From contig JAFREE010000053.1 of the NCBI GenBank assembly GCA_019400425.1, positions 1 to 64,000 of the forward strand: 64,000 nucleotides of DNA, given 5' to 3'. Shown piece by piece: positions 12,151 through 25,326 of this stretch. Within the stretch, counting starts at the first letter, position 1; each line of letters begins with the position of its first letter. Position numbers and translations under genes: made by a program. This DNA comes from Hymenochaete sp. R1. Taxonomy: Eukaryota > Basidiomycota > Agaricomycetes > Hymenochaetales > Hymenochaetaceae. The notes under the pieces were generated by a model. The model made no database searches. It saw nothing but the letters and a program-made list of their open reading frames with translations, and was not told the origin of the DNA.

Positions 12151-13862
12151 GAGCAACATAATACTACTACCCTATAATAAGTCAACATGAGAGAGTTCAC
12201 CAGCGCCGAAAATAGAAAATATAAATGGTACCTGAAGAATGTACTTCATCAATAATCAGGCTTACTGTGTGCGGTTCGTATGGTGCAAAAGAAGGTTTTC
12301 GAACGTCCGGGAGAGCCAAAATTTCAAGGGAAGCTACACAAGTGAGCTGAGATGCTGTCGTGGGCGGTGTGGGGACGTGCGCGCACGCGAAGTAGCCAAG
12401 ATGGCTTCTTACTATAGATATACTACGCTGGGTATCCGTATCGGATGGCCCAGGTGTCCGATATCGAAATAAATAAAAAAACTTATCCATAGATGGTCTA
12501 TTTATAGATCATAGCTGGTCTGGTTTGAAATTGCGCGACGGTGGCGGCGGCTTACTACATTTTATTACTTTACGGCACACGGTACCAGTAGTATTACTAG
12601 TATTTGGTATTAAGTACTGCCAGTGAGCATGTGCATATCCTTCACTTCTGTATGTTTTGGGTTTGATGGAATTTGAAGCATGTTTTAATTTTAAAACGGA
12701 TAGTTGTAGCGGTTGCTGTTTCCCCCCGCTCCGGATCGCTTTATGTGCTATTATTGTGAGTATATGAGGTGAGAAAAGTGTAGGGGTCTACTGATTGGAG
12801 GGTGGGGCGGCGGAGGATGTAGTCACAGTAGATGTTTGGATTCGCCGCAGATGAGCGGTTTCAATGATTGATTTGACTCGTTGACAAGATTTTCTGAAAA
12901 AAAAGTTAGATTTTCATTTTGTTGCCCTTGTCTCCGTCGTATAGCGCCAGTGACGATTGCTATCAGACGCGACTCTTGGGATGATTCTGGTCGGTAGGTT
13001 ATATGATAGCAAATCCGAGATTGACTACATGACGCATTGAATGCTTGGCAGCGCACTACCCACTCAGTTCCTCGACGAGATCAGAGATCGCGATCCCGTT
13101 CAGGAAAGCAAAGGTGTAACTAGAGGCCATTATCATGATAGCACACCGCGAAAGGGATATTATCAACCCGTTTTCGGCGCATCGAACAGAATGGGGCGCA
13201 CGACTTTGTGGCGTTAATTTCATTGTAATTGTCAATGATTGTCAATTTAACAATACACAGACATACGGCATGCATAAAACAACAGCCCGGGCGGAGGGGG
13301 TAAAAATACGTCGGTTGTCCCCTCCTGCATAAGTGGTAGTGGTCCTTTCCTGTCCGTGCATCGAGCAAGAAAGCTTAGAATGGATGGGAGGAGGCAAAAA
13401 AAGCTGCAAAGTTGGACGGGGCCTTGGAGGGGCCAAGAAAATGAAAGCACAATAAGTTGGTTAAAGCGATAAGAATGGACCCAAGTGAAGATAGATATCC
13501 CCTGAAGAAGAAGAAAACAATGTACAGTTTACAATGGAGACTCGAAGTGGGTGGGGTTGCGTTGCGAATGAGCGGAAAGAAGGAGCAGGATCGTCGAAGG
13601 GAGAAAAAAGATCGATACGTTAGTCCGAAATCGACTGAGGACGATTGACGGAGCGGGGTCCGAGTCTCGGTAGACTTTCTAAGACAAAAGACGAATGAAC
13701 CATAATGCATAACGCATGTTACGGCGACAAAGGATCGATGTCAAGTCCGAGTTTCCTCTTCCCATCCCCGTCCGATTCTGATCTATCGCTCGGGCTCGGA
13801 TGACGAGGTTCGAGCTCGTAACTCTCGTACCGTTTGTTCTTCAAGTCATTGCGTTTGTCAGC

Positions 13863-16028
13863 CTAAGTTCTTCCTCCAGAAACCAAACCGAAAATAGGGA
13901 GTCTAGATGTTAGCGCACTCACAGGTACCGGCACCGCCAAAACCGATCCCGTTTTCCCTCCAAACCGTCCCCGACCCTTATGTTTATGCACACCCTCCCG
14001 CTCCCCGTATTCAATCCTATGCTTATTATCTTCGTCGTCCCCATCCCCATCCGCATCACGTTCGTCGCCCCTCCCACCGAACGCACTCCTCGTCCGTTCC
14101 GTGTCGATTCGTATAACGGCCCCTCGCGTCGGCGAGAACGCGAACCCGCGGCTGCTCCTTACTCCGTTGCCGAAGCCGCTGCTGTTACTGTTGTCGGAGG
14201 ACGAGACGACGTCGGAGAGGGTGAGCACTGTGAGTTGGTCCCGGATGCCGAAGGTGCCTTGGGAACGTGAGTTGAGGGAGGTGAGGAGGGCGTTCGCGTA
14301 GACTGGTTACGGTAGTAGAGTTAGTAAACGCGGTGTATTCTTTCTGTTGAGGACAAGAGTGCAAGTAATACCTTTGCTTAACAAACATGCACTGTGATAC
14401 GACAAGGGTGAGTCTCGAACTGTGCACAGTAATGAGTGATCTTAAACACGCACGCAGTGATATGCAACCCCGTCGTCGGCGACGCGAGGAAAAGGATAAG
14501 TTGCAAGGACGCCGTCGCAGCCGTCACGACACCCGTCTCAACCGTCAGACGGACGAAATGATCGATCAACCTGCGAGTTTCTCCTATGGCCGAGTCACGG
14601 TTCTTGTACATCTATGTACGGCGCGAGGCGGGAGGCAATACAAGGATTGAAAAAGAAGGGGAGAGATGTTTAGTTTGGTCTTGCACAGGACGATAAGACT
14701 TCAGGATGAAGACGGACCCAGTAAAGCATTGATAACGATATTATCTGTTCATTCGTCAGTCAGTCAATTAGAGAGGGGCGGAAAAGTGAACAAGGAGATC
14801 GCTCACCGTATCCGTTAGAGCTCCCCCGCCTAACCAGACCTTCGGAGAAACGGAGTCAAAGAAAGAAAAGAAGAAAAGATAATAGAAACTGAGGTTCCCC
14901 ACTCACGATTTCACGCGCTTTCTCGCTCGTGGATAAAAACGTTTTGAGGTTTCTTGAGAGGTTGAACTTGAAATGAAAGACAAGGGTAGATAAGGAGAGC
15001 AGAGTACGGAAATAAGTTCGATGGGACACTGTATCGTTTTCATTGGCTGACTCACCTCCACTGCATTGGTCAATGACATCGCGCATTCTGCAAGAGCAAG
15101 CTAATAACAAGGGATGAAAACGAAATTTAGCATTCCTTTTCCCTTTACTAGTACTTCGGCCGGACTCGCACCGGCGATGAAGTTCATGAAATGGAATAAA
15201 CTTACCATGACGATGAGACAAGGAATGATTCGCCATTTTCCCAACATGTGTATCCTCCACGCGTAGAACGTTTGGGTGATAGCAGCAACTGAAGCCAAAA
15301 AAAAAACCCCAAAAGTACGAAACAAGACAGATTTAGTAACGCCGCCGAACGAGTGAGATAGACCGAAGTAGGGTGAAAAATGAAGGGAAGGAAGGTGTTT
15401 ATGTTTTTTTCTCACCGACGCCAGGTGTTGCGGGGATAGTGCTAAATGCCCAACCGGGGAAATCGAAATGATCTTGCCGGCCCCATCCCGAGACCATTGC
15501 GTACCAGCACATATCGGCGATGACGATACTCTGGAAGATATCCAAGACGAAGACGACGTAGACTAGATAGAAGGTAAGTTGCGTCAATATCGTAATTGAA
15601 ACATGGACAGAGAGAACGAGAGAAACGACTCGGACATACCGATTGCTTTGAACTTGCGGGAGTCGTTTGGGAAGTATAAGTGATAGAGGTCTGCAAGAAA
15701 AATCCATCGAAAACGATTGGTTTAGTAAAGACAAGTCTACCTTCCGGCTACGGAAACAGATACGCACAAGTCTGCATGATGAGGATCCCGAGAAGCATGT
15801 AGGCAATTAGAGATCCAACTAACTAGAACGCATCGTAAATTGTCTATCCGCGTTATCAGATCAAAATCGATTGTCAGTTACCATTGGACCGTCACTAGAA
15901 AGTTATTTCATTTTGTAAAATAATATTAATGGAGACTCCAGTGCAAAGAGAAAGAGAGCCACGTACGTCAGAACGACTTCTCTGCTAAGACCAGGGTCAG
16001 GAAGACTCGAGTTCGAGCCTGTGGCCAT
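13863..16028 (-). CDS. DUF6534 multi-pass membrane protein
   Basis: A multi-exon minus-strand gene from ATG 16028 to the stop at 13863. Exons recognised in order: MATGSNSSLPDPGLSREVVL; a very short exon giving DGPM; VGSLIAYMLLGILIMQTYLY with HLYFPNDSRKFKAI; VYVVFVLDIFQSIVIADMCW up to IPATPGV; AITQTFYAWRIHML with KWRIIPCLIVMV; LALAECAMSLTNAVE; VWLGGGALTDT; the 14.6-14.4 kb exon with SAIGETRRLIDHFVRLTVET and LILFLASP; and a last exon starting VYANALLTSLNSR. This order (TYLYHxxFPND, ITQxFYAWRI, the RLIxxxVRLTVETG helix, and VYANALLxxLNSR) is the DUF6534 pattern, abundant in Agaricomycetes and of unknown function. The C-terminal tail of about 110 residues is hydrophilic, rich in Gly/Arg/Asp and variable. 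Exon ends are approximate. Confidence 0.85.
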
Positions 16029-18631
16029 TTTTGAAAAGGTGTTGCGGGACAACGCGCCTGGCCTGAGAGACGAGACGGACGATACAGACGCGGGCAGCTG
16101 GTCAGAAGCCAAGGAAGCAAGATATTATATGTTTTTTCTATGCTTCTTCCTCCGAGCCCGTTCTGTCGCCCCGCCTCTAGAGCTGAGGTCAGAGCTGAGT
16201 CCAAGTCTGGCACTGGCAGGTCTGGGATGGAAACAAACGCGGAAGCAGATGGAGGCTGACTAACTAAGAATGCGGATGCTGGATGTTAAATGCAACCCGT
16301 CCATCATGATTTGAATATTAATACATGCAAGCCAGTGTGCGTGGAGCCCCCTCATCAGCTGGCTCTTAGATCGCAACTTCTCGAAGAAGACCCGTCCTAT
16401 CTCCATGTCTAACAATAAACTTAAACAAAGACTCTGCCGGACAGAAAAAAAACGAGACAGAAACAAGCAGCCGACGAATGGGGTGCCAGTGTGAAGCGAC
16501 GGTAGCCAACAGCTCTGAAGTTCTTTTGGAGCCTGCATCAAAACAAGAAGGCCACAAAGGACGCTCGGAGTGGGAAGATGTGCGCTGGAAATAACAATCT
16601 TTATGGTGGGTTCATCGTGATGAAGAGATAGATGCTGGTTTCTGTCGCTGTTTTGTTATCAGTGAGAAGAACCCCGCTATACGGATTATGAGTGCCAACT
16701 GGATCCGATTCCGGCGAGTTATCAAAACATGCACTGTACTTCACCCGAGTTCTCCGCGTCCGCGAGGTAGATAACGGGCAGATTGGGAGGTTGGGTGCTG
16801 GGAACGGGATCCAATAGAGGCCAATCCGTGTTTAGTGAGTGAGGGTGAGGCGGACACTGGTACACGGCACCTCCGAGTCGCCAGATGAGTGCTCACAGCA
16901 CAGAGACAATTTTACCATCCATCCATCCAGTCCGCGGATCTGGACAAGAATCTTTCGTACGTTATGCTCTCCCTCTCTCTCTCCTAGTGTCCATTGCGAT
17001 CTGTCACTATCCTACTTGAATGATGGACTGCCAATGCCATTCCAAGTCGCAATCCAACTGTCCATCTAAACGCCATCCGCTAAAAATGTAACAAAAGAAA
17101 GAAAAGGGAGTCGTAAGCGCGATCAACAGGATGTCAATGGAAGACTTGATTTCGGCTCACCGAAGACAGAGGATGGATAGGTGGCTACAGGGACACGGCT
17201 TTGATCGCTGTCCTGCCTGTATACAATCAGTCTGACTTGCATCCGTGGTCAAATTGCGTCATGTATGAAAACGACGGCACACGCAAGCACGCACAGGCTC
17301 ACATGTGTACAGTATCAGTGTACACAGTGTTGGATGCCACGGACCGCGAAGTCCCATGCACGCCCCAACACCGACACCGTTCGAAGCCCCCAGCCTTTCG
17401 CCTCTTCTTCTCAACGAAGCTTACGTCTGATCCGTCCACGGAGGAAAGAAGCTGAAGCCAAAAAAAACCGACATGACCGCATCCGGCAACCAAACCAAAC
17501 CACTCGTGTCGCCTTCTCGGCTTCTCGCCATGGGGGGGGGGGGGGAAGACAAGCTCCAGAGCGTCCAGGATTAGCTATCCGAGATGCCCGACTCTGACTC
17601 ATGAGATGAGAAGGACGAACGGAGGGGTGTGCAAGGAAAGGAAAGCGAAGAATAGCACCAGTACTCGTGATAGTACGCAATTTCCGCGGTGCACCCATGC
17701 CAGTGGCCATGACCCGGAATCGTCGTCTTGTTAATTTATCTCGCATCGATCCAACTCGCAACTCTCAACTCGCGAAGTTTGGTTACTATAAGCAAGTATC
17801 TGGTTCCCCCCCTTCTAACAAGATGTCGATGTCTCGAACGGAATGCGTGTCTGATTATCTGTTGGCAGGCGGGGGGATCGATCTGGAGTCGTGATAGATT
17901 CAGATTCATCAACGACGAAGACCGTGACGAAGGCGAAGAACTAGTACTGGGAAGTTTGATGAACAGGCGAAATGAAAGGGGAAAAAAGGAAGGAGTGATC
18001 AAGTCTTAAGAGCAGGAGAAGACAGACAGAGACGACGCGGTGGGATTGGAGCGACGCCGTGACCTTTTTTTAGGATTTCCCGAGGAAAGGGTTCAGAGCG
18101 CATCGTCGGCATTACATTTCATAATTAAACATTGCCTGCATACATAATAACATATCAATCATGTTCTCAAATCACCTTTCGTATGCTTGTGTTTCTCATG
18201 AAGTTCCAAAATATCAAAACATCGATTAATACAGAGTTCTATTATAACAACGTACTTCTGTTCGACGATACATCATTGATTTCTTTTCCCCTTCCTATAT
18301 CAATAGTGGACTCGTGGATGAAAAAAAGAAGAAACGGGAATCGAGAGAAAGTGGATACAGAGATTTGATGGGTATAATTGACGATCATATGCGGTATGCG
18401 CTGGCGATACTAGTAACAATGACAAGAATGCAGAAATGTATATGCGGATGATTTGATGCAAGAGAGGTATGCGTTGGACAGAATTAGATCGGTTTCTGAG
18501 ACGCTCGCTTCCACGCTCCACTCACAGACGAAGAAACGCCCACCGAAAAATAAAGAAAGAGTAAAGTCCATCTTTCCGCGCATTCATTCCCTGGAGTCCG
18601 TTCGATACCACGACCAGGCCCAACCTACCCC
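16029..18631. other. Gene-poor region
   Basis: About 2.6 kb between the DUF6534 start and the TKL kinase stop. I saw only short composition-driven open frames on both strands. A run of 14 G lies at 17532-17545, CT-rich sequence at about 16969-16984, and a CCATCCATCCAT tract near 16917. The left part should contain the DUF6534 promoter. Confidence 0.45.
17532..17545. repeat. Poly-G run (14 nt)
   Basis: A run of 14 consecutive G is visible in non-coding sequence. Its exact length should be treated as uncertain. Confidence 0.9.
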
Positions 18632-21600
18632 TTACGAGGCCGTCGGCTGATCCTCATCTGGCCTAAACCGCAACCTCGCAAGCAACACCGAGCTCCACGG
18701 CGTTCCCCCACTCACTTCCGACACCTTATTAGCGCTCGCATGTTTACCAGGGACGTCCTCGTGGTATATCGGACCTTCCATCTGGTTTATAGGCAGCGTG
18801 TTGAGGTCGACGGAGAATGTGCCCCATTTCTGGCCGTTCTTGGGTGAGGCGAACACGTTGAAATGGACCTGGAGAATTACGAAGAATGGTTTAAGAAGGG
18901 GATTAAGCGAAGAAGGAAAAGTGAAATGCACCTGGCCGTCTGGATTGTTGTGATTAACGAAGAGACCATAGTCCGGCGCATCGAGCTTGCCAATGACTAC
19001 ATAAATTAGGTTAGCCGTGAAATTTCAGCATTCGAACCGCATTCACCCAGGTACACGTCTTCCTTCTGTAACCGGTGCTCCCGCCCATATAACTGCAAGA
19101 TTCGCTCGATATTGGCCTCGAACCACCGTTTCGGCGTCGTCAAATTATCCATATAACAGTACAGAGTCTGCTCAACGTAAAGAAACGCGCTTTTCTGCCT
19201 GGCTCTGATAGGAAAAGAGACCCGTCGAGTGACATTCTGCCTATAATTGCAATTATATCTCATCGTCAATCTCATTCTTAAATGACATATTCGAGAATAA
19301 GCTTACTGATAATCACCCGACGACCGACTGCGGAACCATAGTAAGCCTTGGATAATGTCCAAGCCCTTCTGTGTGAAATTCCGAATATCTTTCACCTGTT
19401 TGCCTTTGTTCAAGCGTCCATAGCCGTAGATGTTGGACATGCCGTTCGCGCGACCGTCAGAGGTCTCGGGAGGGTTGAAAGAATTGAAGAGGGTGACAAA
19501 GCGGCCGCTGGGGCGCGAAACGTAGCCTATTGCACCAATTTCGACAACGGTTGGCTCCCATAATGGGAGAGTCACTGCAAAAAAAAACGCCATTCCGTCA
19601 GCTTGAAAGTGCTCTAAGTAGTTTTTAGAACATCACTCACGAGAAGGATGAAAACTGTGTTGCAGTGTCAGCCTGAACCTGCTCTCGTTCTTCCTCTGTG
19701 CAATCATTTCATCCGCTGGAGGCGGACTCTCAAACCTCGTCAATTCCTCGAAACCGGGGCCTTCTACCGGGTCTGCATACACGTCCGAGCTTCCAGTGCG
19801 CGACGTGGAAGTCGACTGAGAATGGTCATCGGGTTTCGCACTCTCCGATTTGCTCCGGACACGTTGGTCTCTGACCTGTAGCGACTCTGGTGATGATTGG
19901 GACTGAGAAGAGGAATCATCACTGATCTTGGACTCCGGAAATTTGATAGGTTTGTACTCGACGGGCGAGGGACCTTTGCTGCCGTTGCCTTGTTTTTCTT
20001 CGCAAATAGGTGTGATGATGCGTTGCATAGGAATGGCAGTATGATTGAGTTCTTTGCGATTCGCAGGGCCAGGGCTAGATTGAGCGGACGGCGACCGTTC
20101 ATGAACATTGTTGAAATTGAAATCTGAGAAAAGCGTTAGATGTATTGATCTCTTTTGGAATCAAACGAGGCATCTAGCCGTACCCGGAAGGCCGACCGGC
20201 TTCAAGTCTGGAGACTGCTTTCTCTGACTCCCCTCCTTGATGAGCCGAGACTTGCCTCCCATGGACGGCGAGTTCGCATATTTGTTGATTCCGAGACTCC
20301 TTAGTTCACGGACTACTTTTTGGAACGTCGGACGGACACTCGGATCTTTTGCCCAGCATGTATCGATGAGATCTCGAAGACCTTGAGAGACATTGGTCGA
20401 CGTGATGGGTGGGCGCTTATTTTCAACTACATGGAGAAAGACGCGTCAGAACGATTAATTCAAAGAAAACTAGAGCAATTACGACATACCAAGCACCAGA
20501 CGCCTGTAAGAGTCGTCATCCACCATACCCCAGGGCAGCTGCCCGTGAGAAAAGATTTCCGTGCAGACGACAGCGTAAGCATAGACATCAACCTGGTAAG
20601 TCAATTGTCCAGCCGTCGCGCCATCCAAGATCTCAGGTGCTTGCCACCGTAGCGTTCCACCTGTAAATTTCCAATGTTAAGCACGCATCCGTATGACTTC
20701 GAAAAGGTACTCACGGTTGGGATGGTTCCCACTTAGTCTGAACGCCTCGTTCTTCATCTCGCTCTGTCCGAAGTCCATGATGACACAATGCCCGCCCTCG
20801 TCTAAAAGTACGTTCGTCCCCTTCAAGTCACCGTGCATCACCCCTTGCCGATGTAAATAAGCCATCCCCTTCGCAATCTCAAATACCATGCGACGTTCTA
20901 CAGCACCGTCAATTGCTCTCTTCGGCGTGCGCAAAAAGTCTACAAGGTTCCCGTTTGTCATGAAAGGGCTCACAAGGAACCATGGTGGGTCACCCGCCGC
21001 AGAACTGGCACCTAGTAAAGGGAGGACGTTGGGATGATTGAGTTTTTGCCACAGGGCCATTTCGTGGATGAACGTTCGTCGCGAGGTTTGCTGCGTGAGC
21101 ACTTTGACGGCGACGACTTGGTCGTGCCAACGAGCGCGGTAGACGTCTGAGAAGAATCCATAGCCAATCTTGGCCTCCATGTCAACCTCGTATCTAGATA
21201 TATGCGGTTCCAAGTAAGCACGGTGCGAAGGATTCAGGATATATGAGGACGTTATGCATACCGAGTAATAGTCCAATTTGGAAGGTTCAGCTCCTGACCG
21301 CTGCTCAACCTTCTCAGAGCATCGATACCAGTTTCGATGAATTCTCTATCGAGAGTATCGCTCCTGTTCTTCGCCGACCATCTGTTATTCCTCTTCGAGC
21401 TCTTGGATTTCCGACTGGACCTCGTAACCACGCTATCCAACGTCAATCGCCTCGCCAATCCTGTTAACCTCAGAGCCCCTGCGCCCTGTCCAGCTTTATT
21501 CCCCGCAGGAGAAAATTCGATCACCTGCTCTTCGTTCGCCTCCGTACCAGCATCAGCGTCCTCCGACGAGCGCCCTTCTGCCTTATCAAGCTCTTGTTCT

Positions 21601-23145
21601 TCTCTTTCCCGTTCCCTCTCAAGTGCACGTTGTAGCGTCTTGAGCGCTTCCGGAAAGTCTTCCCGGCTCACTTGCAGTACCCTCAGCATTTCCGCATCAC
21701 TACTCGTTGCAAGTGCCTCCTGCATCAACGCTCTCAGATCCGCCGCGTCGAGTTCATGATCGCGATTGTTTTGTTCTTCGCAGATTTTTGCTAATTGCGA
21801 GGAGATCTCGTCGGGCGTTGGCGGCGGGTGGAGCGTGATTTGGGAGGAAGAAGTGGGGAGGTTCTCGGAGTCGGGCGTAGGCAGAGGGGATTTGACTCCC
21901 TCTGTGTCGATTGTTCGCCGATTGGAAGATGTGGCCGTCTTCTTCGAGTCTGAAGCTGTAGATGTAGTACCCTCGGACATCGTGACGGTATATGCGGGGA
22001 GCGATTCTTGCAGTGGAACGGATATGGAAGGAAGTTCGGGGAGAGCCTTAGTGTGTTGCTTCGGCGTAATATCAAGGTGAGATGCAGAAGGAGTAAGAGT
22101 CGCAATGAGTCTTTCCGTATCTTCACGTCTTCTTGCTTCGGCAGCCTGTATTTGCTTTAGAGTGCGTATTTGTACGGACAGCTAGGATGGAAGGAGCTTA
22201 ATTATTTTTTCTATGCAAAAACTTAAGACTGGACCTTGACTCACAGAAAATAATCCAAGGGCGTCAGTCAAGGCTGAGTCGCACCCATTTATACTGCGAA
22301 GAATATCGTCGCGTTTGAGGTAGCGCTTCAGAAAAGGCCTATGGACCTGTTTTTGCAGGAGGACATGTACGGTTTTGAATGAACTGTGTCATTGTCCGAT
22401 GAGTCACGACTATAACATAGTGGATGAGAAACATTTCGCCGTACTCAACGAGTTTCTGAAGTGGCAGCCGCAGCTCCTGAGTAACATGATCGCCTGCTTC
22501 GTGTATTTCCTCACGTACAGATATAAGGATGTCGGCACAGCGTTCGGTGAGACGGAGGCAAGCCATCCGATTCGTCTAGTTGCATGTCAAAGAGACAAAG
22601 AATAGGAAAGGCAAACTATGGCTTACTTCGACGAGCTGCAGGGCATCCCAGATGGTGAGCAAGACACGGGCAGCCTCTTCCAACCCGGGAATGGGTACAA
22701 AACGAAAGACGTCCGCGCCGACCTCAAGCGCGTCGTGGGTCGCTTCGAGTCCGTACCCTAAAGTACTCTTCACGGCTTCGGCCACGGTCTAGTGCATAAG
22801 AATAGAATTTGAGAAAGAATTTGGCACTAGAAAAGAAATAGAATCTCATACTTTTCTTGTCCGGGCCCATCTTTCCGACTGCTCGGGTGGCACGCTGGTC
22901 CGTCGTTTCAACTCTGGCCTCTCCTTCCACGGACGATGCGCGTTCCTCAACCCCCACCAGCCCGTCGGCTCCTCCAACGACGACTTGACCTCTCCGAGCT
23001 GCCCAAGGGTAGGATATTCGGACATTCCAGTGGCTGACGGAAATTGCTTCTCGGCCAGCAGACGACGCTGTATGCGTTCCTGCGGCTCGTCCTCCACACG
23101 TTCGTGTTCCTCTCCTCCCTCGACCCCAGATCCTCCATCGGACAT
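18632..23145 (-). CDS. TKL-type kinase with MLKL-like N-terminal helical domain and conserved C-terminal domain
   Basis: Start ATG 23145. The exons 23145-22852, 22788-22627, 22575-22445, 22383-22245, 22181-21262 and 21193-20715 all join in phase, then further exons run to TAA at 18632; about 1,250 residues. Residues ~99-245 are predicted helical, with GADVFRFVPIPGLEEAARVL and later HRPFLKRYLKRDDILRSING. This resembles the MLKL/HeLo-like bundle that precedes TKL kinases in mushrooms. A Ser/Glu-rich linker follows. The kinase domain (~550-820) has IGYGFFSDVY (glycine loop), VAVKVL (lysine), HGDLKGTNVLL (catalytic loop, HGD for HRD), MDFG and WQAPEIL, so it looks catalytically competent. The tail from ~990 has LWEPTVVEIGAIGYV, GRFVTLFNSFNP and WGTFSVDLNTLP, a domain I recall from many Agaricomycete proteins of unknown function. 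The cell-death parallel is inference. Confidence 0.85.
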
Positions 23146-23789
23146 GATTTTAGCAAGGTAGACGATGGTTGGAAAGCAAAAGTCGAAGAAACGTGGATTC
23201 CAAAGAGGGTATAAAGCTCCTACGCCAGAGCTGTGCTTCTGCGACAAGTAGCCGGAATTACTTTACGAGAGCTACCGGGCTGAGCGTCGGCGAAGCTGAG
23301 CTTTTCGCATAAGGAAATTTGGGTTCAAATGAAAGCACTTCCTGCCTGAGGAGATGTTCGTGGAAGTATATATACGTCGTATAGGACTGTAAAAGGATAA
23401 AAGGATGTTGGCGCTGGCTGCGGTCAGGAAGACGACCGTGACAGCCAGGCGATGCAAGGAACGAGTCGTCAAGGAGCTCTGCAGGACAAAGTAAAGTAAA
23501 GGAAACAGGCGAGCGCTTTGTATTCGTGGGAAAATTCTAATATCAATGTCCAAATTTAATATCATCGCTTTCTTTGATTCCGTGGCCTTACTCTGACTCT
23601 GAACCACACTGGATCTCGCTCTGACTCTGATGCTCTCTATAATGCTTTGCTTCAAGGTTTACCGTTGCTTACTCTTCCGTTTTGCCTTCTCATATTATGT
23701 TGCTTCCAGAAACTGGATTCGATACTCCACTGGCACATTAATTTGCTTCCGTTTCGTCTACACTTCTCTAATCTGGCTGGCTACGAAGC
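23146..23789. other. Intergenic stretch, kinase promoter side
   Basis: About 640 bp between the TKL kinase start and the GST stop. The GST 3' end and the kinase promoter must both lie here because both genes read leftward. No coding sequence was recognised. Confidence 0.5.
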
Positions 23790-24639
23790 TCAATCCGAAT
23801 ACACCGAATGCACGTTCTCTAATCCAGGGATCTGTATCATCTTTGCCCATCTACTCCCGTTTCGTGCTTCCAACCTCTTCCAACCATTCGGTTCCTCGCC
23901 TGTGAGCGCTTTCATCACATGCAACAACGACACCACTTCGATCTCTGCATACGTCACTCGACCTGTGAGCCTATAATTATCCTCACCAGCCTTATCCAGC
24001 AGCGTAGCAAAGCCATCAAATGCAGCCTCCACGTCCTTCCATGCCGCCTCCAGTTGCACTTCGTTCTTCGCCGCAAGCTTGTCGAATGGAACCCCAGTCA
24101 CCAGCTCTCGACTCTCGATGAAATAGTGTGCTGCTCGGGCGTCGAATATTCGAGGAGCTGCTGTCAGGAATACGATGAATACTTTCATAAGGATCTTTTC
24201 GAATACATATTGAGAAAAGACTGCATCGAGGACCGTCGTCTCTTTAGGAAAGAGAGAGCAGGTTGGATCTGGGTCTTGAGCATCGAAGTAGCTAGCAATG
24301 TTGGTTGACTCCGTTATGACGGTATTAGGCTCAGAGGTGCCAGGATATTCGATGGTGAGGAAAGGAATGGTATAGCCTGGGGAGCCATCGACATGAACAC
24401 GAGTGGAAGAAGCGCCAACTTTTATCGCCGTTTCCTTGATGTCTGGCAAAGCGATCCAAACCGTTTCGAACGGGATCTTCTTGTAGTTCAAAGCGAGTCT
24501 GAGTTATACCACTCAGTCGTACATCCATGTTCTCGAAAAGAGTACCAGATACTCACCTTGCACGAGTGGAGAATGGAGAGAAGATCTTGGACTCCAAGAC
24601 GGTAGAAGAGTCGTACAGTGTAATCTTTCGAGAAGTCAT
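23790..24639 (-). CDS. Glutathione S-transferase
   Basis: Two exons, 24639-24557 and 24498-23790, join in phase to give 263 residues. The N-terminal thioredoxin-like domain starts KITLYDSSTVLESKIFSPFS and continues ARLALNYKKIPFETVWIALP. The TIPFLTIEYP segment supplies the cis-proline typical of the glutathione site, and TESTNIASYFDAQDP matches the usual ExxxIxxYL helix. An all-helical C-terminal domain follows, with LTGRVTYAEIEVVSLLHVMK. The length and pattern fit fungal GSTs related to the etherase-like/FuA groups, which conjugate or deglutathionylate small molecules in the cytosol. No substrate can be inferred. It is transcribed in the same direction as the kinase downstream of it. Confidence 0.85.
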
Positions 24640-25326
24640 TGTATTGAGATACTGAACTTGGGAGTCTGGGAGAAAACTTGTGCTGTACTTATACACGAAT
24701 CAGTTGAAAATACTAAAACGGACTCAGATCCGTATGTTGATTTGTCAATCTGCTAGACATCAGCGTGATATGTAGTCGCAAGCTAGACGAGCAAATCTTC
24801 AATTCCGCCCTTTCCCGGAGTGGGTTCGCACGGAGAAAGATACGCTCGAGCACTGGCAAGCACTCGCATTGAGTCAGCCAGTGGATCTGTAGAAGCATCA
24901 TGTAGTATGAGCCATGTTCCTATTTGAATTTTCATTCTCTGGGGGTGCTTGAAAGACGGAGACGCTGCTCATGGGATCCGAAGGAATAGACTTACTGCCA
25001 TCGATCGAAGCGTTTACCTCTTACATCCTTTGGCCAGATTAAAATGCTTTTTTGTGGGTCGATTAACATGTCATAGCATAATCAGATGAGAAAGGGAAAA
25101 GAGCGAAATCAACAGATGGAAGTTGAAAGGGAAGCAGCAATTTGCGTGAGAGTTTTGTTTGGCTTACAGATCAGAACCAAACAGCAAACCCACAACAAAA
25201 AAAGATTTCCAGAAAAGGCAGCTCGGCTCGGATATCTCCGCGCATGGTTGTGGCTTCACCTCAGGCTTAAAACTCGAGTCTGCTCAGGCTTTCGCTCTCA
25301 TCCTCTTCCCCCCACGATCATCTCAA
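24640..25326. other. Intergenic stretch between divergent genes
   Basis: About 690 bp separates the leftward GST gene from the rightward orphan at 25327, so it should hold both promoters. I saw no coding sequence and no motif I would defend. Confidence 0.45.

Larger units (their letters stand above)
11789..13862. other. Gene-poor region with a TATA-like box
   Basis: About 2 kb with no convincing gene other than a possible micro-ORF at 12097-12150. The right part is presumably the 3' untranslated region of the leftward DUF6534 gene. No repeats of note were seen. Confidence 0.4.

Noticed and set aside
14401..14440. Possible tRNA T-arm around TTCGAGA
   Set aside because: The flanking bases do not pair and no acceptor or anticodon arm could be built. 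No tRNA was accepted anywhere in the window.
21337..21759. Plus-strand open frame antisense to the kinase linker
   Set aside because: Its Ser/Leu repeats are the mirror of the Ser/Glu-rich linker on the minus strand.
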